In this document: piece after piece, positions 1 through 7,068 of the stretch
Position numbering within the stretch: position 1 is the first letter of the stretch
Layout of the letters: each line of letters begins with the position of its first letter
NCBI GenBank assembly: GCA_041576235.1
Contig: JBFGLJ010000011.1
Location: forward strand, 1 to 27,505
DNA: 27,505 bases
Direction of reading: 5' to 3'
From: JABDII01 sp041576235
GTDB taxonomy: Bacteria > Gemmatimonadota > Gemmatimonadetes > Gemmatimonadales > GWC2-71-9
The notes under the pieces: model-generated
What the model was told of the DNA's origin: nothing
What the model saw: only the letters and a program-made list of their open reading frames with translations
Database searches by the model: none
Program-made: the position numbers and the translations under genes

Positions 1-1553
1 CAGGACTTCTGCTCCTCGGCGATCGGGTCTAGTTTCGGCACCTGGAGGAACGTCGCGATGCCGAGAATGTAATTGGCGGTCGCCGTAAGTTGGACGTTGG
101 ACGAGCCGGCAAGCGCAATGGCACTCCGCGTGACCGCGGCGGCCCCTTCCAAGTCTTGTGGCTCTTGCAGCAGAGGGAGCGCGCCATTGGTGAGAATTAC
201 GGCGGCACTCTGTCTGGACTGATCGTCCCCGTTGTTCAAGATGTAGTCCGTCAGCGTCAGGACTTCCGCCGCCCGCCGGGCGTCGGCAAACGACTTCGCC
301 ACCGTTAGGGCGCTTGCGACGGCTGAGGGATCCTCTTGGAGCAAGCGCTGGGTGACAGCCAAGGCACTGTCGAGCTCCCCAACCAGGCCGTAGCCCTTGG
401 CGAGGAAGCCGAGCAAGTTGACGTTGCTGGGGTATTTGTCGACCCCGATGCGGGCCCACTTCAGCAGACGCGCGGTATCGGGCTGCTCGTCGGCGAAGAC
501 CATGACCTTCAGGAAGTACATGGAGTCCGCTTTCGTCGAGTCGTTCTGGTAGACCTGCTCGAGGGCGTCGATCGCCTTCGAGAAGTTGCCCGAGACGGCG
601 TGTGCGTTGCTCAGGAGGTCGTAGAGATCGGCGTTCGTTGGATCCAGCTCGAGGCCGTTTTCGGCAATCTCGACCGCCGCCTCGGGCCGTCCGTACTGGT
701 TGAACAGCCGAATCGCGGTCTCCCGCAGCTGCTGGTTGGTCGGCGCGATGAGCAGCATCTGTTGGAAGGCTTCGATGACCTTGGCACTGTCCCCCTTGGT
801 CTCGTACTGGGCCGCCAGGTCCGTCCATGCAGGGAGGCTCTGCGGATCGCCGTCCACGGCCTTGGCCAGATAGTCAATGACGACGTCCGGGCTGTCCTTC
901 CGCTCGGTCGCCAGCCGCGCGAGACAGTAATTGGCGAGCCCGTGGTTCGGCACCCGCCGGGTCGCCTTGTTCGCGGCGTCGGCCGCCTTGTCGGCCTTCT
1001 CCGCGCTCTGGTTGACGCACTCCTTCGCGTCCTCGTAGGCGCGGACCGCCTCGCGGAAGAGATCGGCGGCGGCTTCACCCATCGCCTTGAAACTCTGGCC
1101 GGGCTCCTTCGTGACGGTGACCACCTGCCCCGCCTTGTCATTGACGCCCGCGAGACGAGCGGTGAGCATGTACTGCCCGCCCGAGCGGTGCGCCATCGAC
1201 GAGCTGACCAGGGTCCAGGCCCGCAGCTCGTTCGCAAACCGGCGGGCAACCGGACCGGCCAAGATGGCATCGGCGGGGTAGCCCCAGGTGCCCAAGGCCT
1301 CGTTCATCTGCGAGCGCTCTACCACGCGGAACTTCGACCCAACCACCCGGCTCATGCGGTCGCGCAAGCCGTTGCCCACCTCGACGGCGGCGGCGGAGTC
1401 TTCAGAGGTAAACACGTAGGGGTTCGCCACCAGCAGCTTGGGGGCCGCCGGCGATGAGGCCCCGCCTCGGGCATTCGAGGGAATCTGCGCCGCGACTGGC
1501 GTCCCGAAGACGCCGACGAGGGCTACGGAGAGAACTGTGCGGGTCAAACGCAT
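1..1553 (-). CDS. Secreted TPR-repeat protein (partial, C-terminus off the window)
   Basis: An open frame runs from an ATG at 1553 to the left edge without a stop, giving 517 codons. Residues 1-23 form a classical Sec signal peptide: MRLTR, a hydrophobic core, then a cut after VAA before Q. Residues about 38-160 contain LLVANPYVFTSEDSAAAVEV and a sensitivity to repeated TLVSSSMAH-like strands, resembling the nucleotide-free beta domain found before TPRs in exported lipoprotein-type scaffolds. From about residue 190 on there are degenerate TPR helices (PNHGLANYCLARL, DPTNADLYDLLSNAHA, YPSNVNLLGFLAKGYG). It probably acts as a periplasmic or outer-membrane-associated protein scaffold; no enzyme motif is visible. 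A purine-rich GGTGGAGG lies about 10 bases before the ATG. It is the third unit after the small membrane protein and tRNA-Val. The family beyond TPR is not recognised. The coding call is strong; the domain N-terminal to the TPRs is a guess. Confidence 0.85.
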   Translation of the reverse strand, partial: MRLTRTVLSVALVGVFGTPVAAQIPSNARGGASSPAAPKLLVANPYVFTSEDSAAAVEVGNGLRDRMSRVVGSKFRVVERSQMNEALGTWGYPADAILAGPVARRFANELRAWTLVSSSMAHRSGGQYMLTARLAGVNDKAGQVVTVTKEPGQSFKAMGEAAADLFREAVRAYEDAKECVNQSAEKADKAADAANKATRRVPNHGLANYCLARLATERKDSPDVVIDYLAKAVDGDPQSLPAWTDLAAQYETKGDSAKVIEAFQQMLLIAPTNQQLRETAIRLFNQYGRPEAAVEIAENGLELDPTNADLYDLLSNAHAVSGNFSKAIDALEQVYQNDSTKADSMYFLKVMVFADEQPDTARLLKWARIGVDKYPSNVNLLGFLAKGYGLVGELDSALAVTQRLLQEDPSAVASALTVAKSFADARRAAEVLTLTDYILNNGDDQSRQSAAVILTNGALPLLQEPQDLEGAAAVTRSAIALAGSSNVQLTATANYILGIATFLQVPKLDPIAEEQKS

Positions 1554-1626
1554 GCCAGGCGGCCTCCACCTAAGAACACGGCCCCAGAGGACCAGAGAAC
1601 GCTCACTCCACGAGCGAGACAACCAG

Positions 1627-1701
1627 TGGGCGAAGAGGGATTCGAACCCCCGACTTCCTGCGTGTAAAGCAGGCGCTCTGGACCAACTGAGCTATTCGCC
1701 C
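1627..1701 (-). tRNA. tRNA-Val (anticodon UAC)
   Basis: The minus strand folds into a 75-base cloverleaf. The 7-bp acceptor stem pairs GGGCGAA (1701-1695) with TTCGCCC (1634-1628), and A at 1627 is the discriminator base. The D arm has GCTC/GAGC. The anticodon stem is CCTGC/GCAGG around the loop TTTACAC, giving anticodon TAC (valine). The T arm carries TTCGAAT. The 3' CCA is not encoded (the next bases are CTG), so it must be added by CCA-adding enzyme. It sits 21 bases downstream of a small membrane-protein gene and upstream of the secreted TPR gene. It may therefore be processed from a transcript shared with them. Confidence 0.97.
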
Positions 1702-1722
1702 AAACAACCCGGTGTCTCGGGA

Positions 1723-1914
1723 TCAGAGGGCGATGCCCAGCGGAAAGAGCACAGCGTAGCCGAGCACGAGAAACACCGCGGCGATGCTGGCGCGACCGGA
1801 CAACAAGAGCCCGTACCCGATTATTAAAGATAGTACCGCGGCCCCGAGGAGCATCAAGTTGCGCCGTCTGAGCGGGCCGCGCCGAGATGTGGCGGACGAA
1901 CCAGAATCAGGCAT
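1723..1914 (-). CDS. Small two-helix membrane protein
   Basis: This encodes 63 residues. The N-terminus is polar and basic (about residues 1-19, with RRGPLRRR). Two hydrophobic segments follow, about residues 20-38 (MLLGAAVLSLIIGYGLLL) and 45-63 (AAVFLVLGYAVLFPLGIAL), joined by the short loop SGRASI. The positive N-terminus suggests that both termini are cytoplasmic, in a helical-hairpin inner-membrane protein. Small proteins of this layout are common next to housekeeping genes, but I cannot assign a function. A strong promoter lies directly upstream with its expected start point at or within 2 bases of the ATG, so the message would be leaderless. If that is wrong, initiation at the internal ATG of the LMLLG segment is the alternative. 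Confidence 0.65.
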   Translation of the reverse strand: MPDSGSSATSRRGPLRRRNLMLLGAAVLSLIIGYGLLLSGRASIAAVFLVLGYAVLFPLGIAL

Positions 1915-1922
1915 AAGACTGC

Positions 1923-1951
1923 ACTCTAGCGCCCCATTCCATCCCGGTCAA
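1923..1951 (-). promoter_or_regulatory. Sigma70-type promoter for small membrane protein / tRNA-Val unit
   Basis: On the minus strand there is a -35 element TTGACC (1951-1946, 5 of 6 to TTGACA), a 17-base spacer, and a -10 element TAGAGT (1928-1923, 4 of 6 to TATAAT). The spacing is optimal. The expected transcription start is around 1914-1916, at the ATG (1914-1912) of the 63-residue gene. This is the best promoter I can see in the window and lies in its largest gene-free gap. Confidence 0.65.
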
Positions 1952-1955
1952 CCTC

Positions 1956-2140
1956 AAGCATGTCGGGCGCGGCGATTGCGGGCGGGCGCCTCTTCCGCGG
2001 CCAAACCTCGGCATCCAGCCCCCTACGGGGCAACGCACGTGCCAGGCCGCCTGAGGCACCTAACCAATTTCCCACGTGTAAGTTGCGAAGCTGTTCGACG
2101 CTCAGACGCCCCCCCGCATGTCATCCAAGGGGGACACTGG
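1956..2140. other. Intergenic gap, no gene seen
   Basis: About 200 bases separate the end of the chemosensory operon (stop at 2156-2154) from the promoter of the tRNA unit. I see no convincing reading frame with a ribosome site here. The stretch includes a G/C inverted repeat, CCCCC (2111-2115) and GGGGG (2129-2133), with a 13-base loop, and this may help end the long upstream transcript. No T-run follows it. Confidence 0.5.
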
Positions 2141-2155
2141 AGCCTCCGGGAGGCT
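2141..2155 (-). terminator. Possible terminator hairpin at the end of the chemosensory operon
   Basis: AGCCTCC (2141-2147) is perfectly complementary to GGAGGCT (2149-2155), giving a GC-rich stem that begins within the stop codon of the peptidase gene. A second weak stem, CCCCC/GGGGG, follows at 2111-2133. Neither is followed by a T-tract on the minus strand, so this is not a canonical intrinsic terminator. Factor-dependent termination is equally likely. Confidence 0.3.
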
Positions 2156-3017
2156 AGGGATCGGAGGGGAAGTTCTGCTCCGCTTCCGGAATCTCCCAGC
2201 CTTCATCCAGGGCTCGGCGTCGCGGCAGGTCGCGCCGGCGCCGGTAGAAATGGAGCGCCAGCACGACCCCGCCGAGAATCGTCCAGAGCCCCCCGGCTGC
2301 CACCCAGGTGGCGAGGTTGTAGCGCTGCCGGACGGAACGGCGCCAGAGGACTTCGTACTGGTCGACCGTGAGACCCGTGCTCGACCGAAACGCCGCGTCG
2401 AAACTCTCCCCGGTCTCGAGGCGATCGAAGAGTGACGTGAGTTCGCCGTCGGGTGTGCGCCGGGCCAGCTCGATGACGGCGGTGGCCGCGAGCCCATAGG
2501 CGGTTTCCGCCGTGGTGGCCCGCCCACGCAGCGCGCGATCCAGAGCATCGAAGTTCGGGATCCGGCCTTGCAGGACCGCCAGATTGATGTTGAGCGCGTG
2601 GAGACGATTCAGCTCTCCTGCGGCCCAGGAGGCGTATCCCTCGTCGAACCACAGCGGCACCCGGACGCGCACGGCATCGTGCAGCGCGATGTGCGCAAGT
2701 TCGTGACGCAGGGTCGTGAAGCTGGCGCTGCCGTTTTCGCGCACCACCACGGTTCGCGACGCCGGAAAGGCGAGCCCGGCGCTCCACGGTGGCAAGCGCC
2801 CGCGGGCGAGCGAGTCGAAATCCTGTGCTGCCGGGACGACCAGGAGGCGGAGGGGACCAGGGGCGCGCCGTCCGAGTCCAGGCCAGTCGACGGATTCGGT
2901 GGCCGCTTCGGCGAGCGCCATAGCAAGCGGCAATTGTTCAGGCTGGGCGATGGCAGTGACGGGTCCGACGATGACTTGGCGGGGGCTCGGCCGTGGCGCG
3001 GCCTGACCGGCCGCCAA
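2154..3017 (-). CDS. Membrane-anchored zinc metallopeptidase, MA-like (HExxH)
   Basis: The frame of at least 287 residues contains HELAH, the zinc-binding HExxH motif, and about 15 residues later WFDEGYASW, whose Glu is the expected third ligand of a gluzincin (peptidase MA-like family). A single transmembrane helix near residues 238-258 (ATWVAAGGLWTILGGVVLAL) is followed by a basic RRRRDLPRRR stop-transfer segment. The catalytic domain is therefore probably periplasmic with a cytoplasmic tail. Start uncertainty: the listed start is TTG at 3017, but the frame stays open up to a stop at 3053-3051. The extra codons read LAYWTLVVLLLAAGQAAP, which is a good signal-peptide core, yet no ATG/GTG/TTG precedes it in frame. 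It is the last gene of the chemosensory operon, next to the 291-residue TPR gene. Substrate unknown. Confidence 0.82.
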   Translation of the reverse strand: MAAGQAAPRPSPRQVIVGPVTAIAQPEQLPLAMALAEAATESVDWPGLGRRAPGPLRLLVVPAAQDFDSLARGRLPPWSAGLAFPASRTVVVRENGSASFTTLRHELAHIALHDAVRVRVPLWFDEGYASWAAGELNRLHALNINLAVLQGRIPNFDALDRALRGRATTAETAYGLAATAVIELARRTPDGELTSLFDRLETGESFDAAFRSSTGLTVDQYEVLWRRSVRQRYNLATWVAAGGLWTILGGVVLALHFYRRRRDLPRRRALDEGWEIPEAEQNFPSDP

Positions 3018-3025
3018 CAGGAGAA

Positions 3026-3901
3026 CTACGAGTGTCCAGTACGCGAGATCTCACCTCCGGCCGCAACCAGGTCCAGCAAGTCCTGACACCGCTTCCCCCA
3101 CGGGTTGAACTTGTTAGCGGTGAAGCCCGTCGTCCAAGCGGCCGTGGCGGCGTCACGGTCACCCGCGAACCAGTGGGCCCGACCTAGATGATAATAGGCT
3201 TCGATGAGATTGGGTCCAAGCTCCAGGGTCTTCTCGAAGAAGGTGACCGCGTCCTCGTACATCTCCCGCTCGAGATAGACGAGTCCCAAATAGTGATGCG
3301 CGTACAAGGTGGCTTTCCGGTCGTTGTCGAGACGGATCGCCTTGGACAGATGTTCGATGGCCTCCCCGAAGATGCCCTTCTTGAGACAAATGTACCCGAC
3401 ATTGATGCGGGCGAGGGAATTGGCTGGCTCCTTCGTCAACACCTTGGAAAAGGTGGCCAGGGCGTTGTCGTACTCCTCGTGAAGCATCTGGGCCCATCCG
3501 AGCAGCGACCGCGCTTGGGCATCATTTGGCGACAGATTCAGGGCCTTGTTGAGCGCCGTGATGGCCCCGGCATGGTCGCCGAGGGAGATCAGACTCCAGC
3601 CCTTCTCGATGTACGTCGAGGCCCCGAGATGATCAGCGCGGGTGGCCGGCCGAGCCCCGGTGAACTGGGGAGCGGATTCGGCCTCGGCGTCGCCCGCCAG
3701 CTGTTTGTACCGCTCCACCAGCGCTCGAATGGACTCTTTGATGTCGGTCAGCTCAGCCAGCGCCCCGTCTACTTCCTTGAAGTAGGCAATGATCTCCCGT
3801 TTCACCGCTTCGCGTTCGGCCTGTGAGCCTACCCGTTCCAGCCGGGCGGCAAGGTCGTCGAAGCGCGCGCGGAGCGTGCGGAGCTGCGCCGGGGTCGTCA
3901 T
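3026..3901 (-). CDS. TPR protein with N-terminal coiled coil
   Basis: This encodes 291 residues from ATG 3901. Residues 1-70 are charged, heptad-like helix (LRTLRARFDDLAARLERV, then ESIRALVERYKQLAGDAEAE), probably a coiled coil. From about residue 95 to 270 there are about five TPR units (YIEKGWSLISLGDHAGAITA, ARSLLGWAQMLHEEYDNALA, ARINVGYICLKKGIFGEAIE, YAHHYLGLVYLEREMYEDAV, AYYHLGRAHWFAGDRDAATA). There is no signal peptide, so it is cytoplasmic. It lies 4 bases after a cheW gene and just before the membrane peptidase. It probably mediates protein-protein contact for the chemosensory/MglA machinery. No catalytic motif is seen. Confidence 0.9.
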   Translation of the reverse strand: MTTPAQLRTLRARFDDLAARLERVGSQAEREAVKREIIAYFKEVDGALAELTDIKESIRALVERYKQLAGDAEAESAPQFTGARPATRADHLGASTYIEKGWSLISLGDHAGAITALNKALNLSPNDAQARSLLGWAQMLHEEYDNALATFSKVLTKEPANSLARINVGYICLKKGIFGEAIEHLSKAIRLDNDRKATLYAHHYLGLVYLEREMYEDAVTFFEKTLELGPNLIEAYYHLGRAHWFAGDRDAATAAWTTGFTANKFNPWGKRCQDLLDLVAAGGEISRTGHS

Positions 3902-3905
3902 GTCT

Positions 3906-4376
3906 TCAACAGGCGTCCGCCGCGGCTTCGGCCAACGTGATCCGCTCCTTCGACGTGAAGAATCTCGCCGCGTTCAAGATCACGACCGCGCGATCGAGAT
4001 AGGTAAAGATCCCGGCGATGAACGCTGCGGCGAGGCCCTGCACCAACGGTGGTGGAGCGCTGATCGTCGGGCTGTCGATCCGGACCACCTCCAGCACCCG
4101 GTCAACGATGATGCCGATCCGCTGCCGGGCCGCCTCGACGATCATGATCCGGGTCTGCTCGTCGATCGGCGCCTCGACCTCCAGGCGCCTCCGCAAGTCG
4201 ACCACAGGCACCACCGACGCGCCATGCGTCAGGACGCCTTCGAGGAACGCGGGGCTCTTGGGGAGCGCCAGTGGCTCTTCATACTGGAGGATCCGCTCTA
4301 CCTGGGTGATCTCAAGCGCGAAGTCCCGTCCCCCAGCTTGAAACACGACGAACTGCACCTCGTCTGACATCGTCAT
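3906..4376 (-). CDS. cheW: CheW-like coupling protein
   Basis: This encodes 156 residues with a full CheW fold. The first strands are VQFVVFQAGGRDFALEITQV; the centre is FLEGVLTHGASVVPVVDLRRRL, the typical G-x-V-PVVDL block; then come RIMIVEAARQRIGIIVDRVL and a C-terminal FTYLDRAVVILNAARFF. CheW proteins link receptor arrays to the P5 domain of CheA. Start: ATG at 4376 overlaps the stop of the preceding short cheW-like gene as ATGA; an alternative ATG lies two codons later. This is one of three CheW-type genes in the cluster. It may serve a distinct receptor set or act as an adaptor for non-receptor partners. The family call is secure; its partner is unknown. Confidence 0.93.
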   Translation of the reverse strand: MTMSDEVQFVVFQAGGRDFALEITQVERILQYEEPLALPKSPAFLEGVLTHGASVVPVVDLRRRLEVEAPIDEQTRIMIVEAARQRIGIIVDRVLEVVRIDSPTISAPPPLVQGLAAAFIAGIFTYLDRAVVILNAARFFTSKERITLAEAAADAC

Positions 4377-4702
4377 GCGGCAACTCCCGGAGACAGGTGC
4401 CGGACCAGCGTCGAGAGATCGACCATGGGGACCAACGCACCCTCGACCCGGACGACGGCTTCGGCGGGAGAATCGCTCTGGAACGAGACATCCACGAACT
4501 CAGCATCGACGACCATGTCGGCCTCATCGACCTCCAGACACACGCTGTGAGCCCTGAGCCATGCGCCAACACGCAAACGGCCGAGGCGGTGTCGGGGCAC
4601 GGGCCCGATGGGGGGAACAGGGCCACGTCGACCATGTCCAGCACGCGGTCCAATTCCAAGCCCACCGGAGTCGCTCGAGCGGACGAGGAGAAACCGATTC
4701 AT
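4373..4702 (-). pseudogene. Short CheW-like gene, probable internal deletion and two compensating frameshifts
   Basis: The straight frame gives 109 residues from ATG 4702, overlapping the cheB stop as ATGA. Its ends look like CheW (MNRFLLVRSSDS at the start; AEAVVRVEGALVPMVDL at the end). The middle, residues about 15-50, is Arg/Pro/Gly-rich and not protein-like. In the +1 frame the same DNA (about 4665-4545) reads LELDRVLDMVDVALFPPSG and AVCVLAHGSGLTACV, which do fit CheW strands. Joining the frames gives about 112 residues; a normal CheW is about 140-160. The piece carrying the first VPVVDL-like strand seems missing between FPPSG and PDTASAVCVL. Either an extra base near 4665 and a lost base near 4545 are assembly errors, or the gene is degenerate. 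Kept separate from the intact cheW genes. Confidence 0.55.
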
Positions 4703-5781
4703 GCCTTGGGGCATCGGGCCAACCACTCGGTGATACGCGCACCGATCTCGGGCAAGGGCAACACCAGGTCGGTCCCTCCTTCCTTGAGCGCGGCGCGCGG
4801 CATGCCGAAGATGGTGGAGGTGTCCTCATCCTGGGCGATGCCAAACCCACCGGCCTCGTGGATCGCTCGAAGACCGGCGGCCCCGTCGCGTCCCAGTCCG
4901 GTGAGCACGACGCCGAGAGCACGAGGGCCAAAGACCTCGGCGACGGAGCGGAACAGCGGGTCGGCGGCAGGGCGCACCCGCCACACCGCGGGGCCCCGAT
5001 CGAGTGCAAGACGTGGGCCGTCCGGCGCGTCCGTCACGGTGAGGTGATAGTCGCCAGGAGCCACATAGGCGGTGTCAACGGCGACCGGAAGATCCGCAAT
5101 GGCCTCAACCACACGGAGCTGGCTCTGGTGGTTCAGGCGTTCTGCCAGGCTCCTGGTGAAGTTGGGGGGCATGTGCTGGGCGATGACCACCGCCGCGCCT
5201 TGGCCCCCGACCAACCGCGGGATGATCTCGGCCAAGGCCCGGGGGCCGCCGGTCGAGGAGGCGATAGCCACGCAGCGCGTGGCCCGATCCGGAACGAGCG
5301 GCCGGGACAAGGGCGGCGCGACGACCGCACGGCGCACCGGCCTGGCGAGGACCGGCACCCGGCTCACGTCCGCGGCCAGCGCCTTATGGAGAGCGGCCCG
5401 AAGGTGGGACGCCACGCGGGACCGGCTCCTGAGGCCGGCGTGGGTGTCCTTGGCCACCAGCTCGACCGCGCCCAGCTCCAGGGCGCGGATCGCGGCCTCG
5501 GTTCCCGGTCCGGCGTAGGCACTCACCACCACGATCGGTCGTGGCATCTCGGACATGACGTATCCGATCACGCCCAAGCCATCGAGCTCGGGCATCTCCA
5601 GATCCATGGTGATCAGATCGGGCTCGAGTCGATGGACCTTCCGAACTGCGTCCACCCCGTCGCGAGCGGTGCCGACGACGCGGAACTCTCCCGAGTCATC
5701 GAGAATGGTCGAAAGGAACTGTCGGAAGAACGCGCTATCGTCGACGACGAGAACAGTGGGGAGGTCAGAGGATCGCGACAT
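4699..5781 (-). CDS. cheB: CheB chemoreceptor methylesterase
   Basis: This encodes 360 residues from ATG 5781, chosen over upstream in-frame starts because MSRSSDLPTVLVVDD begins the receiver domain directly and because longer versions run deep into cheD. The receiver domain (about 8-125) has the acidic pair DD at 14-15, phospho-acceptor D60 and K111. The C-terminal methylesterase domain (about 168-357) has SSTGG with the likely nucleophile S176, H203 in AQHMPP, and D299 in TGLGRDGA, so the catalytic triad is intact. It removes methyl groups from receptor glutamates and is activated by CheA phosphorylation. It overlaps cheD by 17 bases upstream and the short cheW-like gene by 4 downstream. 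It opposes CheR, encoded just upstream. Confidence 0.97.
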   Translation of the reverse strand: MSRSSDLPTVLVVDDSAFFRQFLSTILDDSGEFRVVGTARDGVDAVRKVHRLEPDLITMDLEMPELDGLGVIGYVMSEMPRPIVVVSAYAGPGTEAAIRALELGAVELVAKDTHAGLRSRSRVASHLRAALHKALAADVSRVPVLARPVRRAVVAPPLSRPLVPDRATRCVAIASSTGGPRALAEIIPRLVGGQGAAVVIAQHMPPNFTRSLAERLNHQSQLRVVEAIADLPVAVDTAYVAPGDYHLTVTDAPDGPRLALDRGPAVWRVRPAADPLFRSVAEVFGPRALGVVLTGLGRDGAAGLRAIHEAGGFGIAQDEDTSTIFGMPRAALKEGGTDLVLPLPEIGARITEWLARCPKA

Positions 5782-6250
5782 CGCGACCGACGGCGCTGAT
5801 TTCGATGCGCCCGTCCGCGACTTGGAAACGGACCGAGCGTCCAAAATCACCGCCGACCTGCTCGCCGCTGATCGGAATCTGCTCGGCACGCAAGACCCCC
5901 CGCGCCGCCGATAGATTCCGCTCGCCCATTGGCATGGTCCGGCCGTGCAGCAGGTTGGCGAACATGCTGGCGCCTCCGGCCAGCCTCGCCGTGAGGCGAC
6001 GGGGGTGGGCGCCAGCCGCGACCATGCGTTCGATCAAGATGGGGATGGCGGTCTGGGGGAACTTCCCGGGATTGTCCCGTTCACGGGTGAGCGAGGGAGA
6101 CGGCAAGAGAATGTGGGCCAATCCGCCGATCCTGGCCTCGGGATCGTAGAGCATGACGGCGACGCAGCTGCCGAGTCCGAGTGTCACCAGCGTGTCCTCG
6201 GCCGTGCCGACACGGAACTCGGCAACGTTGACGAGGATGGCCTCGGCCAT
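5765..6250 (-). CDS. cheD: CheD receptor glutamine deamidase
   Basis: This encodes 161 residues from ATG 6250, overlapping the cheR stop by one base (TGATG). That overlap decides the start over a longer in-frame extension. TLGLGSC places the catalytic Cys at 29, and LAHILLPSP places the catalytic His at 46, matching the CheD papain-like arrangement. RLAGGASMF and GRNLSA-type segments typical of CheD follow (ARLAGGASMFANLL, MGERNLSAARGVL). The enzyme deamidates receptor glutamines and, in systems that also have CheC, binds CheC to control its phosphatase activity. Both genes occur in this operon, so the CheC-CheD feedback loop known from Bacillus and Thermotoga is likely to operate. Confidence 0.96.
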   Translation of the reverse strand: MAEAILVNVAEFRVGTAEDTLVTLGLGSCVAVMLYDPEARIGGLAHILLPSPSLTRERDNPGKFPQTAIPILIERMVAAGAHPRRLTARLAGGASMFANLLHGRTMPMGERNLSAARGVLRAEQIPISGEQVGGDFGRSVRFQVADGRIEISAVGRDVAIL

Positions 6251-7068
6251 CAGGCCGACCGCCGAAAGATGCGCTCCCGGACATCGATAGGATCCAAGCG
6301 GTTCCTGCTCTCGCCCCACACCGCCTCGACCTTGCCAAGCACGAGGATGCCACTTGGCCCGAGGCTTCGGGTGAAACACTCAACGAGCCGCTCCTGCGTG
6401 TCGCGGTCGAAATAGATCATCACGTTCCGACAGAGAATGAGGTCGTAGGGGGGCGCCGGCGGCGGTTGCGTGGTCAGGTCCAGCCTGGACACCTGGACCA
6501 CGCTTCGGATCCGGTCGACGAGTTGGAAGCCGCCGCCTCGCCGCTCCGTGTATCGCGCATGCCAGGCCTTCGGCGTTTCGGTGAAGGCGGAGGCCGGATA
6601 CCAGCCACGGCGCGCCCGAGCGAGGCAATCGCCATCGATATCGGTCGCATCGATCCGCACCCGCTTCAGCCACGACGGGGTCCCGAGGCGGCGGGTAAGT
6701 TCGGCAACCAGGATCGCCATCGAATACGGCTCTTCACCGGAGGCGCACCCCGCGCTCCAGACTTGGAGACGTCCGCCGTGCCCTGCCAGCATGTCCGGCA
6801 GGATCGACGCCTCCAGTTGTTTCCACGTGGCTGGATTGCGGAAGAATTTCGTGACGTTGATGGTGATGGCGGCCTTCAGATAGGCGACCTCGATCGGGTC
6901 GGTGCGCAGGAGCCGCCCGTAGGCCTCGTAGCTGTCCACCGCGCGGGCCCGCATGCGCACCGCGATGCGGCGCTTGATACACGGGGTCTTGTAGGCCGCA
7001 AGGTCCACATTCGCCGCTCGGTCGATCGTGCGAAGCAGCGCCGCGAAGCCGTCCTCGTCGTGGGTCAC
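6250..7068 (-). CDS. cheR: CheR chemoreceptor methyltransferase
   Basis: This encodes 272 residues from GTG 7068, which overlaps the stop of the preceding PATAN-TPR gene as GTGA. The N-terminal helical domain (about 1-75) has the basic KRRIAVRMRAR receptor-contact face. NVTKFFRN (71-78), WSAGCASGEEPYS (104-116, the S-adenosylmethionine site) and LCRNVMIYF (212-220) are CheR signatures. There is no C-terminal TPR or pentapeptide-binding insertion beyond the short beta subdomain, so the simple form is encoded. It methylates receptor glutamates. No receptor gene is present in the window, so the substrate must be encoded elsewhere. Confidence 0.96.
   Translation of the reverse strand: MTHDEDGFAALLRTIDRAANVDLAAYKTPCIKRRIAVRMRARAVDSYEAYGRLLRTDPIEVAYLKAAITINVTKFFRNPATWKQLEASILPDMLAGHGGRLQVWSAGCASGEEPYSMAILVAELTRRLGTPSWLKRVRIDATDIDGDCLARARRGWYPASAFTETPKAWHARYTERRGGGFQLVDRIRSVVQVSRLDLTTQPPPAPPYDLILCRNVMIYFDRDTQERLVECFTRSLGPSGILVLGKVEAVWGESRNRLDPIDVRERIFRRSA

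Noticed and set aside
336..1457. Plus-strand frame of 373 codons
   Set aside because: It is antisense to the secreted TPR gene, whose frame has a signal peptide and TPR helices. The plus-strand product is Arg/Gly/Val-rich with no domain.
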